Shown piece by piece: positions 1-6,417 of a stretch of 9,501 nucleotides of DNA (within the stretch, counting starts at the first letter, position 1; every line of letters begins with the position of its first letter). The notes under the pieces are model-generated. The model was given only the letters and a program-made list of their open reading frames with translations, was not told the origin of the DNA and did no database searches. Source of the stretch: Candidatus Zhuqueibacterota bacterium (GTDB lineage: Bacteria > Zhuqueibacterota > Zhuqueibacteria > Residuimicrobiales > Krinioviventaceae); contig RQOI01000316.1 in NCBI GenBank assembly GCA_003854995.1, positions 1 to 9,501 on the forward strand, written 5' to 3'. Both the position numbers and the translations under genes were made by a program.

Positions 1-1299
1 CTGGACGACGGCACGTTCGAGGAGGGCCTTGGTTTTGACGGCTCGTCCATCCGCGGCTGGCAGCCGATCAACCACTCGGACATGCTGGCAATACCTGATC
101 CGTCGACTGCGGTCATGGATCCGTTTTTCGCCGAAAAGACCGTCAGCGTGCTCGCGGATATCGTCGATCCGATCACCAAAGAGCGCTACAGTCGCGATCC
201 GCGCTACATCGCGCACAAGGGCGCGGAGTATCTCAAGAGCACAGGAATCGCCGACACCTGTTTCATCGGCCCGGAACCGGAATTCTTCATTTTCGACGAG
301 GTCCGTTTTGATCAGCGGCAAAACAGCGGCTTTTACGCCATCGATTCGGCTGAAGGCGCCTGGAACACCAACCGCATCGAGGAACCAAACCTCGGCTACA
401 AGCCCAGCTACAAGGGCGGCTACTTTCCGGTCAGTCCGACCGATACGCTCTACGACCTCCGCGGCGAGATGGTGCGCGAACTGAAAAAAGTCGGCATCAT
501 GGTCGAGGCGCACCACCACGAAGTGGCGACCGGCGGACAGAGCGAAATCGATATGCAGTTTGCTGAGCTGACCAAAATGGCCGATCAGATCATGTGGTAC
601 AAATACATCATCAAAAACGTCGCCTTCAAGGCCGGCAAGACAGTCACCTTTATGCCAAAACCGATCTTTGAAGACAATGGTTCCGGCATGCACACGCACT
701 TTTCCCTGTGGAAAGACGGCAAGCCGCTGTTCGTCGGCGACGGCTATGCAGGCATGAGCCAGATGGCGCTGCACGCGATCGGCGGGGTGCTGAAACATGC
801 GCCGGCCATCCTGGCCTTTGCGGCGCCGACGTCCAACAGCTATCGCCGTCTGGTGCCCGGCTATGAAGCGCCGGTGAACCTGGTCATGTCCAGCCGCAAC
901 CGCTCCGCTGCGGTGCGCATCCCGATGTACAGTGCGAGCCCAAAAGCCAAACGGTTCGAGTTCCGCTGCCCGGATCCGACCGCCAATGGCTACCTTGCCT
1001 GGACCGCCATGTTGCTGGCTGCGATCGATGGCATTGAAAACGAGATTGATCCAGGACAACCATTGGACAAAAATATCTACGCGCTCGAAGCGTCAGAGCT
1101 GGCAAAAATTCCGCATGTGCCCGGCTCTCTGGAAGAATCCCTGAACGCTCTGGAGACTGATTTTAAATTCCTCCTGGCCGGCGGCGTGTTCACTGAAGAC
1201 GTCATCCGGACATGGATCGACTACAAGCGCGACAATGAGGTCCTGCCGTTGAAATTACGGCCGCACCCGTATGAATTCTTCCTCTACTATGATAACTAG
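1..1299 (+). CDS. glnA: Glutamine synthetase type I (GSI-beta-like), 5' end truncated by the window edge
   Basis: Cytosolic enzyme joining ammonia and glutamate to glutamine with ATP, the main entry of ammonium into organic nitrogen. The reading frame is open from base 1, and 432 residues are visible. Compared with the roughly 470-residue family about 37 N-terminal residues lie outside the window. Counting from the first visible codon, family landmarks appear in the right order: FDGSSI at 12-17, GPEPEFF at 90-96 (metal-binding Glu), HHHEVATGGQ at 171-180, FMPKP at 217-221, NGSGMH at 226-231, NRSAAVRIP at 300-308, and FEFR at 319-322 just before the C-terminal domain. The stretch around AIDSAEGAW and the C-terminal end RPHPYEFFLYYDN match the beta (hexadecameric dodecamer-type, adenylylatable) branch as I remember it. 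The Tyr of KNIYALE at residue 360 falls where the adenylylated Tyr397 of E. coli GlnA lies, but the following residues differ from the usual YDLPPEE. A terminator follows, so the gene ends its own transcript. Confidence 0.96.
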   Translation: MDDGTFEEGLGFDGSSIRGWQPINHSDMLAIPDPSTAVMDPFFAEKTVSVLADIVDPITKERYSRDPRYIAHKGAEYLKSTGIADTCFIGPEPEFFIFDEVRFDQRQNSGFYAIDSAEGAWNTNRIEEPNLGYKPSYKGGYFPVSPTDTLYDLRGEMVRELKKVGIMVEAHHHEVATGGQSEIDMQFAELTKMADQIMWYKYIIKNVAFKAGKTVTFMPKPIFEDNGSGMHTHFSLWKDGKPLFVGDGYAGMSQMALHAIGGVLKHAPAILAFAAPTSNSYRRLVPGYEAPVNLVMSSRNRSAAVRIPMYSASPKAKRFEFRCPDPTANGYLAWTAMLLAAIDGIENEIDPGQPLDKNIYALEASELAKIPHVPGSLEESLNALETDFKFLLAGGVFTEDVIRTWIDYKRDNEVLPLKLRPHPYEFFLYYDN

Positions 1300-1368
1300 A
1301 AGGTGTCCCCCCTGATGCTTCCTCTCGAATAAAAGGCGAGTCCAATTGCCCTCGTTTTCTCGCCCCCC

Positions 1369-1407
1369 AAGCCCTGCTCATCAGCTCTCGTTGGGCAGGG
1401 CTTTTTC
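1369..1407 (+). terminator. Intrinsic terminator of glnA
   Basis: AAGCCCTGC at 1369-1377 pairs perfectly with GCAGGGCTT at 1395-1403. The stem extends inward by a G-U, a C-G and an A-U pair (12 bp, 11-base loop) and runs into five T's and a TCT tail. It lies 70 bases after the glnA stop. A weaker hairpin (GGCGAG 1335-1340 / CTCGCC 1359-1364) sits just upstream. It separates glnA from glnN transcription. Confidence 0.85.
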
Positions 1408-1416
1408 TCACGAAAC

Positions 1417-1444
1417 TTGAAAATATCACTAAAATGTATTAAAT
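1417..1444 (+). promoter_or_regulatory. Candidate promoter for glnN
   Basis: Immediately after the glnA terminator the DNA becomes AT-rich. TTGAAA at 1417-1422 is a fair -35 hexamer. TTAAAT at 1439-1444 (16-base spacer) is a possible -10 that matches four of six consensus positions. The start codon at 1474 follows at a sensible distance. I see no sigma-54 element of the form TGGCAC-N5-TTGCA that would mark an NtrC-controlled nitrogen gene. The position behind a strong terminator argues that some promoter must lie here, but the exact hexamers are uncertain. Confidence 0.35.
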
Positions 1445-1464
1445 TCATCAGCTTTTCACTCACA

Positions 1465-1468
1465 GAGG
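1465..1468 (+). promoter_or_regulatory. Ribosome binding site that fixes the glnN start
   Basis: GAGG lies five bases before the ATG at 1474. The frame stays open upstream to a TTG at 1417, but that codon directly follows the terminator T-tract, has no Shine-Dalgarno site and overlaps the putative -35 hexamer. The 19 extra residues it would add do not resemble family sequence. ATG 1474 is therefore the start. Confidence 0.75.
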
Positions 1469-1473
1469 AAAAC

Positions 1474-3675
1474 ATGCAAAAAACATCTGCGCTCAATCCG
1501 CGCAAAAAGATCCTGCTGGACCTGGCAGAACGGAAATCATTTCCCGCTGCAGAGTTTCACTGCACGACAAAATATTTTGGTGAAAATACGTTCAATGAAC
1601 AAAACATGCGCGAGAGGCTGCCGAAAGAAACCTATGAAAAGCTGCTGGCGACGATCAAAAAGGGCGAAAAACTGGATATGAATATCGCCAACACCGTGGC
1701 GCATGCGATGAAAGAGTGGGCTCTCAGCAAAGGCGTCAGCCATTACACGCACTGGTTTCAGCCGCAGACCGGACTGACGGCGGAAAAGCATGATGCCTTT
1801 CTGGAAATCGACAACGGCATTCCGGTGGAGCGCTTCCGCGGCAACCAGCTCGTGCAGGGCGAGCCGGACGCCTCTTCTTTTCCCAGCGGCGGCTCGCGCA
1901 CGACCTTTGAAGCGCGCGGCTACACGATGTGGGATCCGTCCAGTCCGGCCTTCATCGTCGAAGGGCCGCGCGGCGGCATTCTCTGCATACCGTCTGTCTT
2001 CATCAGCTATACCGGCGAAGCGCTCGATAAAAAGACGCCGCTGCTGCGTTCAATGGGAGCGATTAACCGAGCGGCGCTGCGCCTGCTGCACCTGTTCGGC
2101 AACACCACAGCGACGCGCGTGGTCACGACCATCGGCACCGAACAGGAATATTTTCTCATCGATAAGGCTTTCTACAACCTGCGCCCCGATCTGCAGCACA
2201 CCGGCAGAACGCTCATCGGCGCGCATCCTCCCAATGGCCAGCAGCTTGACGATCACTATTTCGGCGCCATCAAGGAGCGGGTGCTGGCGTTCATGCAGGA
2301 TGCCGAACGTGAGCTGTACAAGCTCGGCGTGCCGGCCAAAACGCGACACAACGAAGTGGCGCCACACCAGTTCGAAATAGTTCCCATTTACGGCGAAGCG
2401 AACGTCGCCGCGGACCGCAATCAGCTCACCATGGAACTATTGAAAAAGATCGGCAACCGTTACGGCCTCGCGGTGCTGTTGCACGAGAAACCGTTCACCA
2501 AGGTCAATGGCAGCGGCAAACACAACAACTGGTCCATGGAAGACTCTGACGGCAACAATCTCCTGGATCCCGGCGACACGCCGGAACAGAACGTGCAGTT
2601 TCTCGTCTTCCTCGTCGCCATATTGCGCGCCGTGCATAACTATGGCGACCTGTTGCGCATGTCCATTGCCTCTGCCGGCAATGACCACCGGCTCGGCGCC
2701 AATGAAGCGCCACCGGCGATCATTTCGGTCTTTCTTGGCGAGCGGCTGAACAAAATACTGGATGCCATCAAAGAGGGTCAAGCGGCCGCTGCAACGGATG
2801 AGCAGATCATCGATCTGGGCCTCGCCAATCTGCCCTCCATCCTGCGCGACCACACCGATCGCAACCGCACCTCGCCTTTTGCCTTCACGGGCCAAAAGTT
2901 CGAATTCCGCGCCGTCGGTTCATCGGCGTCTGTCTCCCTGCCGAACACTATATTGAACGCAGCGGTCGCAGAATCGATCTCGTTGCTGGCGGACGAGATC
3001 GAAGGGGCGCTGCAGCGCGGCGCTGAGCTCAAAGACGCCGCCCTGCAGATTCTGCAAAAATACATCAGAGAGACGGAGCCCGTCCGTTTTGAGGGTAATA
3101 ATTACAGCGACGACTGGGCGCGCGAGGCGGAGCGTCGCAATCTGCCCAATATCAAACGCACTGCTGCAGCGCTGCGCGCTTTTGTCGAGAAAAAAAACAT
3201 GCACATGCTGATCCGGCAGGGCGTTTTCACTGAACACGAGATCATCGCCCGTTACAACACCAAACTTGAGCAATATATCACTTCGCTGCAAATCGAGGCC
3301 GACACCTTCTGCAACCTGATCGAAACGCGCGTCCTGCCGGCAGCGATCGATTACCAGGAGCAGCTGCTGAACGTTGTGTCGCTGATGCAGGCGGTGCAGA
3401 GTTCTCTTGCTGACGCAGCTCTCAATCACGAAAAAGCTTTGCTCGGACAGATAAACTCCAGCATCGCGGAGCTGATCACCGGCTGCGGTGCCATCCGGCA
3501 TGCGGTCGAAAAGGCCGAAGCCATCGAGGCACTACCCGAAAAGGCTGAACAGCTGAGCGATACCATCGTCGATCTGCTGGCCAAAGTCAGGGGACCAGCG
3601 GACGCCCTGGAGTGCCTCGTGCCGGACGACCTCTGGCCCTTGCCAAAATATTCTGAAATGCTCTATGTGATCTGA
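1474..3675 (+). CDS. glnN: Glutamine synthetase type III (GlnN family)
   Basis: Large-subunit glutamine synthetase making glutamine from glutamate, ammonia and ATP in the cytosol. At 733 residues it has the usual length of GSIII, far longer than GSI. The N-terminal GSIII-specific region contains HYTHWFQPQTGLTAEKHD (90-107), EPDASSFPSGG (130-140) and FEARGYTMWDP (145-155). The catalytic core follows: GTEQEYFLID (221-230, metal-ligand Glu), LDDHYFG (258-264), RHNEVAPHQFE (291-301), HEKPF (337-341), NGSGKHNNWS (345-354), NDHRLGANEAPPA (403-415) and KFEFRAVGSS (475-484). The C-terminal third (about 570-700) is rich in charged and Leu/Ala heptad-like sequence and is probably helical. The gene starts at ATG 1474 after a GAGG site. 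It has its own leader behind the glnA terminator and ends 28 bases before the acyltransferase gene, so read-through into that gene is possible. All key motifs look intact, suggesting an active enzyme. The GSIII assignment rests on remembered family motifs. Confidence 0.96.
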   Translation: MQKTSALNPRKKILLDLAERKSFPAAEFHCTTKYFGENTFNEQNMRERLPKETYEKLLATIKKGEKLDMNIANTVAHAMKEWALSKGVSHYTHWFQPQTGLTAEKHDAFLEIDNGIPVERFRGNQLVQGEPDASSFPSGGSRTTFEARGYTMWDPSSPAFIVEGPRGGILCIPSVFISYTGEALDKKTPLLRSMGAINRAALRLLHLFGNTTATRVVTTIGTEQEYFLIDKAFYNLRPDLQHTGRTLIGAHPPNGQQLDDHYFGAIKERVLAFMQDAERELYKLGVPAKTRHNEVAPHQFEIVPIYGEANVAADRNQLTMELLKKIGNRYGLAVLLHEKPFTKVNGSGKHNNWSMEDSDGNNLLDPGDTPEQNVQFLVFLVAILRAVHNYGDLLRMSIASAGNDHRLGANEAPPAIISVFLGERLNKILDAIKEGQAAAATDEQIIDLGLANLPSILRDHTDRNRTSPFAFTGQKFEFRAVGSSASVSLPNTILNAAVAESISLLADEIEGALQRGAELKDAALQILQKYIRETEPVRFEGNNYSDDWAREAERRNLPNIKRTAAALRAFVEKKNMHMLIRQGVFTEHEIIARYNTKLEQYITSLQIEADTFCNLIETRVLPAAIDYQEQLLNVVSLMQAVQSSLADAALNHEKALLGQINSSIAELITGCGAIRHAVEKAEAIEALPEKAEQLSDTIVDLLAKVRGPADALECLVPDDLWPLPKYSEMLYVI

Positions 3676-3703
3676 GCACGGACTTGACAATGGATGGATA
3701 AAA

Positions 3704-4495
3704 ATGAGCACAAATGATCCCTTTGGTTTTCTGGCGGGCGATTATCGCACGCCAGAACGGAAATTAAAGTGGCGCCACAAGACATTTCCGACCAGTTCCT
3801 TTTATCGATTGATGCTCAAAGAGGTCTTTGCTGCTGCCAGAGCCGGCAAACGAGATGAGCTCTCGTATGAGCAGTATTGCCAGCATGCCATAGGCATCTT
3901 TCGGGCCATGGAAGCAGTCGGCGGCCGAGCACAGATCACCGGCTATGACCAGGTTCCCGCAGATGGCTGGCCCTATGTCTTTGTCGCCAATCACATGAGC
4001 GTTCTGGAGACCTTTATCTTTGCCGCCATCTTCGATACCAAGGGCAAGCACATGTTTGTCGTCAAAAAAGATCTGTTCGAATATCCTGTTTTCAAACACG
4101 TCATGCGCGCAATTGATCCGGTTGTGGTCGGACGTGAAAATCCGCGCGACGACCTGACTGAGGTGCTCAGAAAGGGCGCAGAAAAGATCGCGGCGGGCTT
4201 TAGCATGGTCATCTTTCCGCAAAAAACTCGTGCGCTCCGCTTTGAACCGAGCCAGTTCAACACCATTGGCATCAAGCTCGCGCGCCGGAGCAATGTGCCC
4301 ATCGTGCCGGTCGCGCTGAAAACCGATTTTTGGGGACAGGGTAAACGGCTTAAAGATTTCGGCGGCATCTTTCCGGAAAAAACCGTTCATTTTCATTTCG
4401 GCGCTCCGATCTCGATCAAAGGCAAGGGGCAGGAGGAGCATGAGCAGATCATCAAGTTCATTGGCGAACACTATTCAGCCTGGGAAAACGAATGA
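3704..4495 (+). CDS. PlsC-type lysophospholipid / 1-acyl-glycerol-3-phosphate acyltransferase family protein
   Basis: Protein of 263 residues, probably membrane-associated, in the family that transfers acyl chains to lysophosphatidic acid or other lyso-lipids. The acyltransferase block I motif is visible as VANHMSVLETF (94-104). This is H-X4-E (H97...E102) rather than the classical H-X4-D. The block III motif reads FPQKTR (171-176) instead of FPEGTR. The following blocks, FNTIGIKLARRS (185-196) and VPIVPVALKTDFWG (198-211), match a PlsC subfamily in which VPVALKTD is common. No clear transmembrane helix stands out, but the segment 88-110 is hydrophobic. The ATG at 3704 has only a weak GGAT-like ribosome site 28 bases after glnN. 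A TTGACA at 3684-3689 is too close to the start codon to serve this gene. Its stop overlaps or abuts the next gene, suggesting translational coupling with the thioesterase. The acceptor substrate cannot be read from the sequence. Confidence 0.87.
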   Translation: MSTNDPFGFLAGDYRTPERKLKWRHKTFPTSSFYRLMLKEVFAAARAGKRDELSYEQYCQHAIGIFRAMEAVGGRAQITGYDQVPADGWPYVFVANHMSVLETFIFAAIFDTKGKHMFVVKKDLFEYPVFKHVMRAIDPVVVGRENPRDDLTEVLRKGAEKIAAGFSMVIFPQKTRALRFEPSQFNTIGIKLARRSNVPIVPVALKTDFWGQGKRLKDFGGIFPEKTVHFHFGAPISIKGKGQEEHEQIIKFIGEHYSAWENE

Positions 4496-4498
4496 GGA
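4494..4498 (+). promoter_or_regulatory. Ribosome binding site favouring the downstream thioesterase start
   Basis: GAGGA at 4494-4498 lies five bases before the ATG at 4504 and itself overlaps the acyltransferase stop codon. The alternative ATG at 4492 (ATGA overlap) is in the same frame but is preceded only by GGGAAAA, a poorer site. The region from MNHPF onward also begins close to the normal hotdog N-terminus. Confidence 0.55.
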
Positions 4499-4503
4499 TC
4501 AGC

Positions 4504-4908
4504 ATGAATCATCCTTTCGAACATCGCATAAAAGTCCGCAGCTACGAGCTTGATTCATTCGGCCACGTCAACAATGCCGTCTATTTGAACTATCTGGAAG
4601 AGGCGCGTTGTGAGTACATGGAGCAGCGCGGCTTGAGCTTTGACAGCTTTCGCGAGTGGCAGGCGTTCGCCTTTGTGGTCAGCGCGGAAATTCACTACCG
4701 GTCTCCGGCAAAATATGGCGATGTACTGCTTGTTCGCTGCGTTTTTTCCCGCATGCGACGAACGAGCTTTGCCCTCGACTATGAGATTTACAATGAAACA
4801 AAGGGACGATTGTGCGCGACGGCGAGCATGTCTTTCGGATTTGTCGATGCCAATGAAAAAGTTATCCCCATCCCCGCAGCTTTTCGCGAAAAGATGATGC
4901 CGACATAA
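4504..4908 (+). CDS. Acyl-CoA thioesterase, 4-hydroxybenzoyl-CoA thioesterase-like hotdog protein
   Basis: Cytosolic single-hotdog thioesterase expected to hydrolyse acyl-CoA or acyl-ACP thioesters. The 134 residues (138 if the in-frame ATG at 4492 is used) are typical for the YbgC/FadM/4HBT families. The catalytic region near the N-terminus reads YELDSFGHVNNAVYLNYLEE (14-33). D17 sits where the catalytic Asp of 4HBT-type enzymes lies, and HVNN with the following Tyr is the usual 4HBT_2/FadM-like pattern. The central helix is followed by the strands VVSAEIHYRSPAKYGD (58-73) and RTSFALDYEIYN (86-97), as in the fold. It overlaps or abuts the upstream acyltransferase, and a minus-strand terminator follows within ten bases. 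The neighbour suggests a role in acyl-chain turnover or phospholipid remodelling. Substrate length and CoA/ACP preference are unknown. Confidence 0.9.
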   Translation: MNHPFEHRIKVRSYELDSFGHVNNAVYLNYLEEARCEYMEQRGLSFDSFREWQAFAFVVSAEIHYRSPAKYGDVLLVRCVFSRMRRTSFALDYEIYNETKGRLCATASMSFGFVDANEKVIPIPAAFREKMMPT

Positions 4909-4932
4909 AAAAGGCGACCCGCAGAGTCGCCT
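4907..4932 (-). terminator. Intrinsic terminator for the leftward 131-residue membrane protein gene
   Basis: AGGCGAC at 4912-4918 pairs with GTCGCCT at 4926-4932 around a seven-base loop. The run of six A's at 4907-4912 gives a U-tract only when read on the minus strand. The rightward side is followed by AAATCA, so it would terminate rightward transcription poorly. It lies about 15 bases past the leftward gene's stop, at the junction of two convergent units. Confidence 0.75.
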
Positions 4933-4947
4933 AAATCATGAATGAGA

Positions 4948-5343
4948 TCATTTCTGTTTGACGTCTTGCAGCAGCCTCTCGATGAATGTATTATGCCACA
5001 ACAGGATGACGCTCACGACAAAAGTCAGCACATTCAGCATCATCGCCCAATGTTCCCATTCGCCCGTGGACAGGCCGAGCGACATGGATCTTAAAACGGC
5101 GGCCGCACCGGCGAGGGCAAAGGCAATGGCGCCGAGGCGAAATGGCTTTTCCAGCAGCGCCAATTGCCGTCTTTGTGCTTTGACCAGAGCATGCATGACG
5201 AGGATGGCAAAGAACGCCATCGCCAGGGATATATTCAACACCAGTGTCGGGACGTGATCATTTGATAGATGCAATGAGGTGAACAGGATGAACGTTGCCA
5301 TCGAAAACGTGCTCACTAAAATTGTCATCTTTGCGAATTTCAT
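4948..5343 (-). CDS. Small four-helix membrane protein of unknown function
   Basis: Protein of 131 residues that I do not recognise. Four hydrophobic segments are visible, at about 5-25, 33-54, 68-90 and 98-118. They are separated by a short polar loop (HLSNDH, 25-30), a basic loop KAQRRQ (55-60) and the loop STGEWEHW (92-99). The basic middle loop suggests an in-out-in-out or reverse topology in the cytoplasmic membrane, with a charged C-terminal tail RLLQDVKQK. There are no catalytic motifs or cysteines. The ATG start at 5343 is preceded by AAGAGAAATCAGGC, a modest Shine-Dalgarno. A good leftward terminator directly follows the stop, which supports expression. It lies 204 bases downstream of the lipoprotein gene on the same strand, so it may be the last gene of that unit or have its own promoter. 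Confidence 0.75.
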   Translation of the reverse strand: MKFAKMTILVSTFSMATFILFTSLHLSNDHVPTLVLNISLAMAFFAILVMHALVKAQRRQLALLEKPFRLGAIAFALAGAAAVLRSMSLGLSTGEWEHWAMMLNVLTFVVSVILLWHNTFIERLLQDVKQK

Positions 5344-5547
5344 GCCTGATTTCTCTTGTTACCTGACTACCTATTGGTAAAACGAATGTTGACGGCCTTT
5401 GTTCCGCGAATTTATCACCAAGGCAAAAGGCATCTTTGCTGCGCCGCTCGCCGAAGAGGCAAAATTTGTCGGCCCAAGCCACATGCCGCAGAATTGCAAT
5501 AATCCTGCCAGCTATTTCGCCGATGTTCCCCATGACCGCGCTGCAGC

Positions 5548-6354
5548 TCAATCACATTCGACATCATCGAGTTCAGAGTCCCAGCAGTGCCAGTCGCTGT
5601 CGTTGAAATGCGCAGGATCCTGCACACGTCCCTCCAGGGTCTCGCGATTCCATCTTATTTGGACCATGTTTTGGCTGCTCACACGATAAATGTCGTACCT
5701 GCCGGTGTAGGGCAATTCCTGGTTGAACGCCTGATAGATGTAGCTGCCGTTTTCATCGCCCGGCACGATATTGGTGTATTTGATGTCCATGGACTGATCG
5801 TCCGGATCGCGTTGCCAGTCGATTTGCAAAAACGGCGTCGGTTCTAATGGCCGCAAATTCATCGTCCAAAATCCTGTCGTCGCCGGCAAATCTGATTTGC
5901 CGCTAAACCAATGAAAATCTGTATAGAGTCCATGCTGGGTGATGAACATATTCCATTCCAGACCTTCGAGGCTGACTTTGCCATACAACTCGGCAGTGTA
6001 CTGCAGCGTCCCGAGATTGTAATTATAGGACCAGAGCCAGCGGCCGTCCGGCAGCAAGATGGGCGTATGATTGAATGATTCGGCAAATGCCGCCACCGGC
6101 ACAGCCAGCGTCACGGTCAGAACTGTATTCCACACCGCGACATGACTTGCGGCCCACAACCAGTTCGATTTTGCTTGACTTTTTGCCAAGGACGTCGTCG
6201 TGAAATGGCTGAAATCCATGGTCATCGAAGAGAGCGGCGGTATAGCCGGCGGCTGTTGTTTTTTGGGCTCGGATGGCTGATCGGAACAAGTGAAATAGAA
6301 CGGCACGATGAGTGCGAGCGAGAGCGCGATGCTCTTGACAATTACACTTTTCAT
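5548..6354 (-). CDS. Putative lipoprotein of unknown function
   Basis: Protein of 268 residues. The N-terminus MKSVIVKSIALSLALIVPF is a classic signal peptide, and FYFTC ends in Cys23, a probable but loose lipobox, followed by a polar, Pro-rich tether (24-40). A second hydrophobic stretch lies at about 67-91. From about 95 to 245 the protein is rich in Trp/Tyr/Phe and alternating patterns (RWLWSYNYN, GFWTMNLRP, GSYIYQAFN, MVQIRWNRE) that look like beta strands. The C-terminus is acidic with two Cys (257 and 267). I recognise no named domain. The start is ATG 6354, with GGGGTG at 6359-6364 as ribosome site. An in-frame GTG at 6366 lies inside or before that site and is less likely. The gene follows the MFS transporter by 63 bases on the same strand, so co-transcription is possible. 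Expected location is the periplasmic face of the inner or outer membrane; the role is unknown. Confidence 0.82.
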   Translation of the reverse strand: MKSVIVKSIALSLALIVPFYFTCSDQPSEPKKQQPPAIPPLSSMTMDFSHFTTTSLAKSQAKSNWLWAASHVAVWNTVLTVTLAVPVAAFAESFNHTPILLPDGRWLWSYNYNLGTLQYTAELYGKVSLEGLEWNMFITQHGLYTDFHWFSGKSDLPATTGFWTMNLRPLEPTPFLQIDWQRDPDDQSMDIKYTNIVPGDENGSYIYQAFNQELPYTGRYDIYRVSSQNMVQIRWNRETLEGRVQDPAHFNDSDWHCWDSELDDVECD

Positions 6355-6417
6355 GATGCACCCCACATTTCATTAATATTTGTTTTTACGTCACAGATGA
6401 AAAATAGTTCAAATAAA

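Noticed and set aside
1417..1473. Upstream in-frame extension of glnN beginning at TTG 1417
   Set aside because: It directly follows the terminator, lacks a Shine-Dalgarno site and is not family-like. ATG 1474 with GAGG is better.
2437..2895. Long minus-strand open frames inside glnN, and similar ones inside the acyltransferase, transporter and exonuclease genes
   Set aside because: They are antisense frames over strongly supported genes, with no ribosome sites or protein motifs.
3684..3712. Perfect TTGACA hexamer before the acyltransferase
   Set aside because: It is only 14 bases before the start codon, so any -10 would fall inside the gene. A promoter here could not make a full-length message.
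5258..5551. A 97-codon open frame on the minus strand between the lipoprotein and the four-helix protein
   Set aside because: It has no recognisable protein pattern, no clear ribosome site, and overlaps the start of the four-helix protein gene. The 5344-5547 gap otherwise holds nothing I can name.
5399..5689. A plus-strand frame of 96 codons across the lipoprotein 3' end
   Set aside because: It lies antisense to the lipoprotein gene, has low-complexity Ser-rich composition and no ribosome site, so it looks like a shadow frame.
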